A stretch of 7,217 nt of DNA from an uncultured Pseudomonadota bacterium (lineage in GTDB: Bacteria > Pseudomonadota > Gammaproteobacteria > Burkholderiales > Thiobacillaceae). The position numbers and the translations under genes were made by a program. Shown piece after piece: positions 5,798 to 7,217 of this stretch. The notes beneath the pieces were generated by a model. It was not told the origin of the DNA, did not search any database, and saw only the letters and a list, made by a program, of their open reading frames with translations. Where the stretch lies: assembly GCA_903883985.1 (NCBI GenBank), contig CAISDD010000203.1, positions 1 through 7,217 of the forward strand, read 5' to 3'. Numbering within the stretch: position 1 is the stretch's first letter; every line of letters begins with the position of its first letter.

Positions 5798-7093
5798 TCA
5801 GCCGGATGTCGCCAGGCCGATTACAAAGCGGTGCTTGCCGGCCGCAGTGCGCGGGATCTCGTGCAGATAGTGCACTTCCAGTCGCAGTGCCGCCTCGCGC
5901 GCCAGGCGCTCGCGCAGTTGGGCCAGGATCTCGGCACTCAGGGGTGCGGCGGCGACGAGGTTCAGGGCAAGACGGTCCGGGTCCATCTGCACCCATTGGT
6001 ACTGCCGAATCTGCGTCACACCGTCCAGGAGTCGATTGAAATAGCCCGGATGCAGGCGTTTTCCTGCGCGGGTACGGATCAGGTCGTTCTGCCGGCACAG
6101 ACCCATTTCCATGAGTGGAAACGGCGAACCGCAATCGCATCCACCCTCGATCAATCGCCCGGAGTCGCCCAGCTCGTAGCGGATGAAGGGCATCAGGCGG
6201 TTGGAGAGCGAGGTGACGAGCAGTCGCTCCTCGCCCTCACCCTCGCCCTCGCCGCCAACGGATTCGAGATGCACCAGGTCGGTGAAGACATGCAGGTTTC
6301 CCTGCCGGCATTCCCAGGCGATATTCGGTACTTCGCGGCACCCGTACTGGTTGAACACCTTGCACCCGAAGGCCTGCTGCATCCTCTCGCGCTGGTCGGG
6401 GCCTAGCATTTCCGCAGTGGAATAGACGCCGATCAGGCTGGAGGGCATGGCCATCCTTGCTGCGATCACATGGCGGGCAATCTCGTCCAGCGCCGAGGCA
6501 TAGCCGTAGAGCAGGGTGGGTCGCCAGGTCTGGGTCGTTCGCGCCCACTCGTTCAGCTTCGCCTCGCTGTACTCGACGGCGGCGATGGTCTTCTCGGCCG
6601 CGATGAAATCCGCCAGCGGCGCGCCGCCGAACACCCCGCCCCTGACGGTGTCGTGGCGCGCGCCCCAGAAATACAGCACCTTCTGGCCCGGGCGCCAGCC
6701 GGACATCATGAAGCCGCGCATCATGCCGGCGCGCATCGATTCGTGCTTGGTGTCGTCGTACCAGAAAGCCAGCGGCTTGCCGGTGGAGCCCCCCGTGTGG
6801 CCCAGTTTCACCCGTGCGCGGTCGGCGCTGCGCACCAGGATATCGTCGCGGCGGGCCGCCACGTCCTCCTTGGTCAGGATGGGCAGGCTGGAGAAACTCG
6901 CGCCGACCGGGTCGAATTTTTCCGCGTAATACACGGTGTTGCCCGCAGCAAAGGCGACGATTTCCGCCAGATCGCGCCGCTGCTTGTTCGACAGTTCTTC
7001 CCGGCTCAGGGACTGGTTGCGCAACAGGCGCTCGAGTTCGGCATAACGGACAGGGTAGCGGCGGGCGTGCAGCCAGGAACGGAGGATCATCAT
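5798..7093 (-). CDS. PaaK/CapK-like adenylate-forming ligase (phenylacetate-CoA ligase family)
   Basis: Members activate a carboxylic acid as an acyl-adenylate and usually transfer it to CoA or another acceptor. The protein has 431 residues, normal for the CapK/PaaK branch. The ATP-binding loop is HTGGSTGKPLAF (99-110). YGCRE (250-254) is the A5-type motif, and RYELGDSG (305-312) carries the ribose-binding aspartate. The C-terminal lysine region is IPRTAAGKHRFVI, K420. A CDCG pair (319-322) is also seen in relatives. Residues 280-289 form a run of alternating Gly-Glu (GGEGEGEGEE) encoded by a hexamer repeat. ATG 7093 has GAGG eight bases upstream; a second ATG follows directly. It is the first gene of the operon. 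The substrate is unknown: the CapK branch is often tied to polysaccharide or lipid modification, but the neighbours here do not support that. Confidence 0.93.
   Translation of the reverse strand: MMILRSWLHARRYPVRYAELERLLRNQSLSREELSNKQRRDLAEIVAFAAGNTVYYAEKFDPVGASFSSLPILTKEDVAARRDDILVRSADRARVKLGHTGGSTGKPLAFWYDDTKHESMRAGMMRGFMMSGWRPGQKVLYFWGARHDTVRGGVFGGAPLADFIAAEKTIAAVEYSEAKLNEWARTTQTWRPTLLYGYASALDEIARHVIAARMAMPSSLIGVYSTAEMLGPDQRERMQQAFGCKVFNQYGCREVPNIAWECRQGNLHVFTDLVHLESVGGEGEGEGEERLLVTSLSNRLMPFIRYELGDSGRLIEGGCDCGSPFPLMEMGLCRQNDLIRTRAGKRLHPGYFNRLLDGVTQIRQYQWVQMDPDRLALNLVAAAPLSAEILAQLRERLAREAALRLEVHYLHEIPRTAAGKHRFVIGLATSG
6231..6253. repeat. Hexamer microsatellite inside the ligase gene
   Basis: Nearly four copies of a six-base unit (TCGCCC/TCACCC on the plus strand) encode alternating glycine and glutamate at residues 281-289 of the ligase. 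Gain or loss of a unit would add or remove two residues without shifting the frame. Confidence 0.7.
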
Positions 7094-7163
7094 CCTTGAA
7101 TCCTCAGTTGACCGCTCATCTTCCCCAATGGGGCCCCGTGAACATTGAGGTTTGCGCCTTCGA

Positions 7164-7184
7164 TCACGCTCACCCTTAGCGTGA
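7164..7184. repeat. Inverted repeat upstream of the ligase operon
   Basis: A perfect 7-bp stem, TCACGCT (7164-7170) with AGCGTGA (7178-7184), and a 7-base loop. No T-run follows on either strand, so it is not a typical terminator. It lies about 70 bases before the ligase ATG and may be an operator, an RNA hairpin or part of the adjoining repeat. Confidence 0.45.
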
Positions 7185-7199
7185 ACCCGTGTGACCTCC

Positions 7200-7217
7200 G
7201 TAGGAGCGGGCTTGCCC
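7200..7217. repeat. Partial REP-like sequence at window end
   Basis: GTAGGAGCGGGCTTGCCC is the beginning of a short palindromic repeat common in intergenic regions of Pseudomonas and other proteobacteria, where GCGGGC...GCCCGC forms the stem. Only the first arm and start of the second lie inside the window. The assignment is from memory of the REP consensus. Confidence 0.5.

Noticed and set aside
5158..6039. 293-codon plus-strand open frame
   Set aside because: It lies antisense to the YkgJ-type gene and the end of the ligase gene, has no recognisable domain, and is explained by high GC content.

Overview
The window looks like a chromosomal segment of a GC-rich proteobacterium, most likely from the beta/gamma group. 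The reasons are a DUF1415 protein and a YkgJ-type cysteine-cluster protein (both common there), a NarL/NarX-style two-component pair, and GC-rich hairpin repeats of proteobacterial type at both ends. No rRNA, tRNA, CRISPR array, transposase or integrase gene was seen.

Left part (1-2456). A GC-rich double hairpin repeat (1-70) is followed by about 330 bases of AT-richer DNA without a convincing gene. Then come three minus-strand genes, in transcription order: an unrecognised 92-residue protein (2456-2178), a HisKA_3-type histidine kinase (2063-1092) and a NarL/LuxR-family response regulator (1078-401). The kinase core is intact, but its PAS sensor domain is broken. The front half of the PAS domain can still be read in the DNA from 2181 to 2064, interrupted by one frameshift and one TAA codon. 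The ancestral kinase start codon would have overlapped the stop of the 92-residue gene as ATGA, so the three genes probably formed one operon.

Middle (2457-4072). About 700 bases without a clear gene follow. They hold the strong ribosome binding site of the 92-residue gene, a small hairpin, and a doubtful remnant with a signal peptide. After this comes a plus-strand moxR-type AAA+ ATPase (3158-4072) that lacks its usual DUF58/von Willebrand partners.

Right part (4146-7093). Four minus-strand genes form a tight operon, in transcription order: a PaaK/CapK-like adenylate-forming ligase, a YkgJ-type CxxxCxxCC protein, a DUF1415 protein and a short CbiX-type chelatase. The last two junctions are 4-base ATGA overlaps. 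The YkgJ and CbiX proteins suggest metal or metallo-tetrapyrrole handling, but no shared function is established. The window ends in a short inverted repeat and the beginning of a REP-like sequence (7200-7217).

The observations most worth following are the decayed sensor half of the kinase, the coupled four-gene operon with its unknown DUF1415 member, and the orphan moxR.
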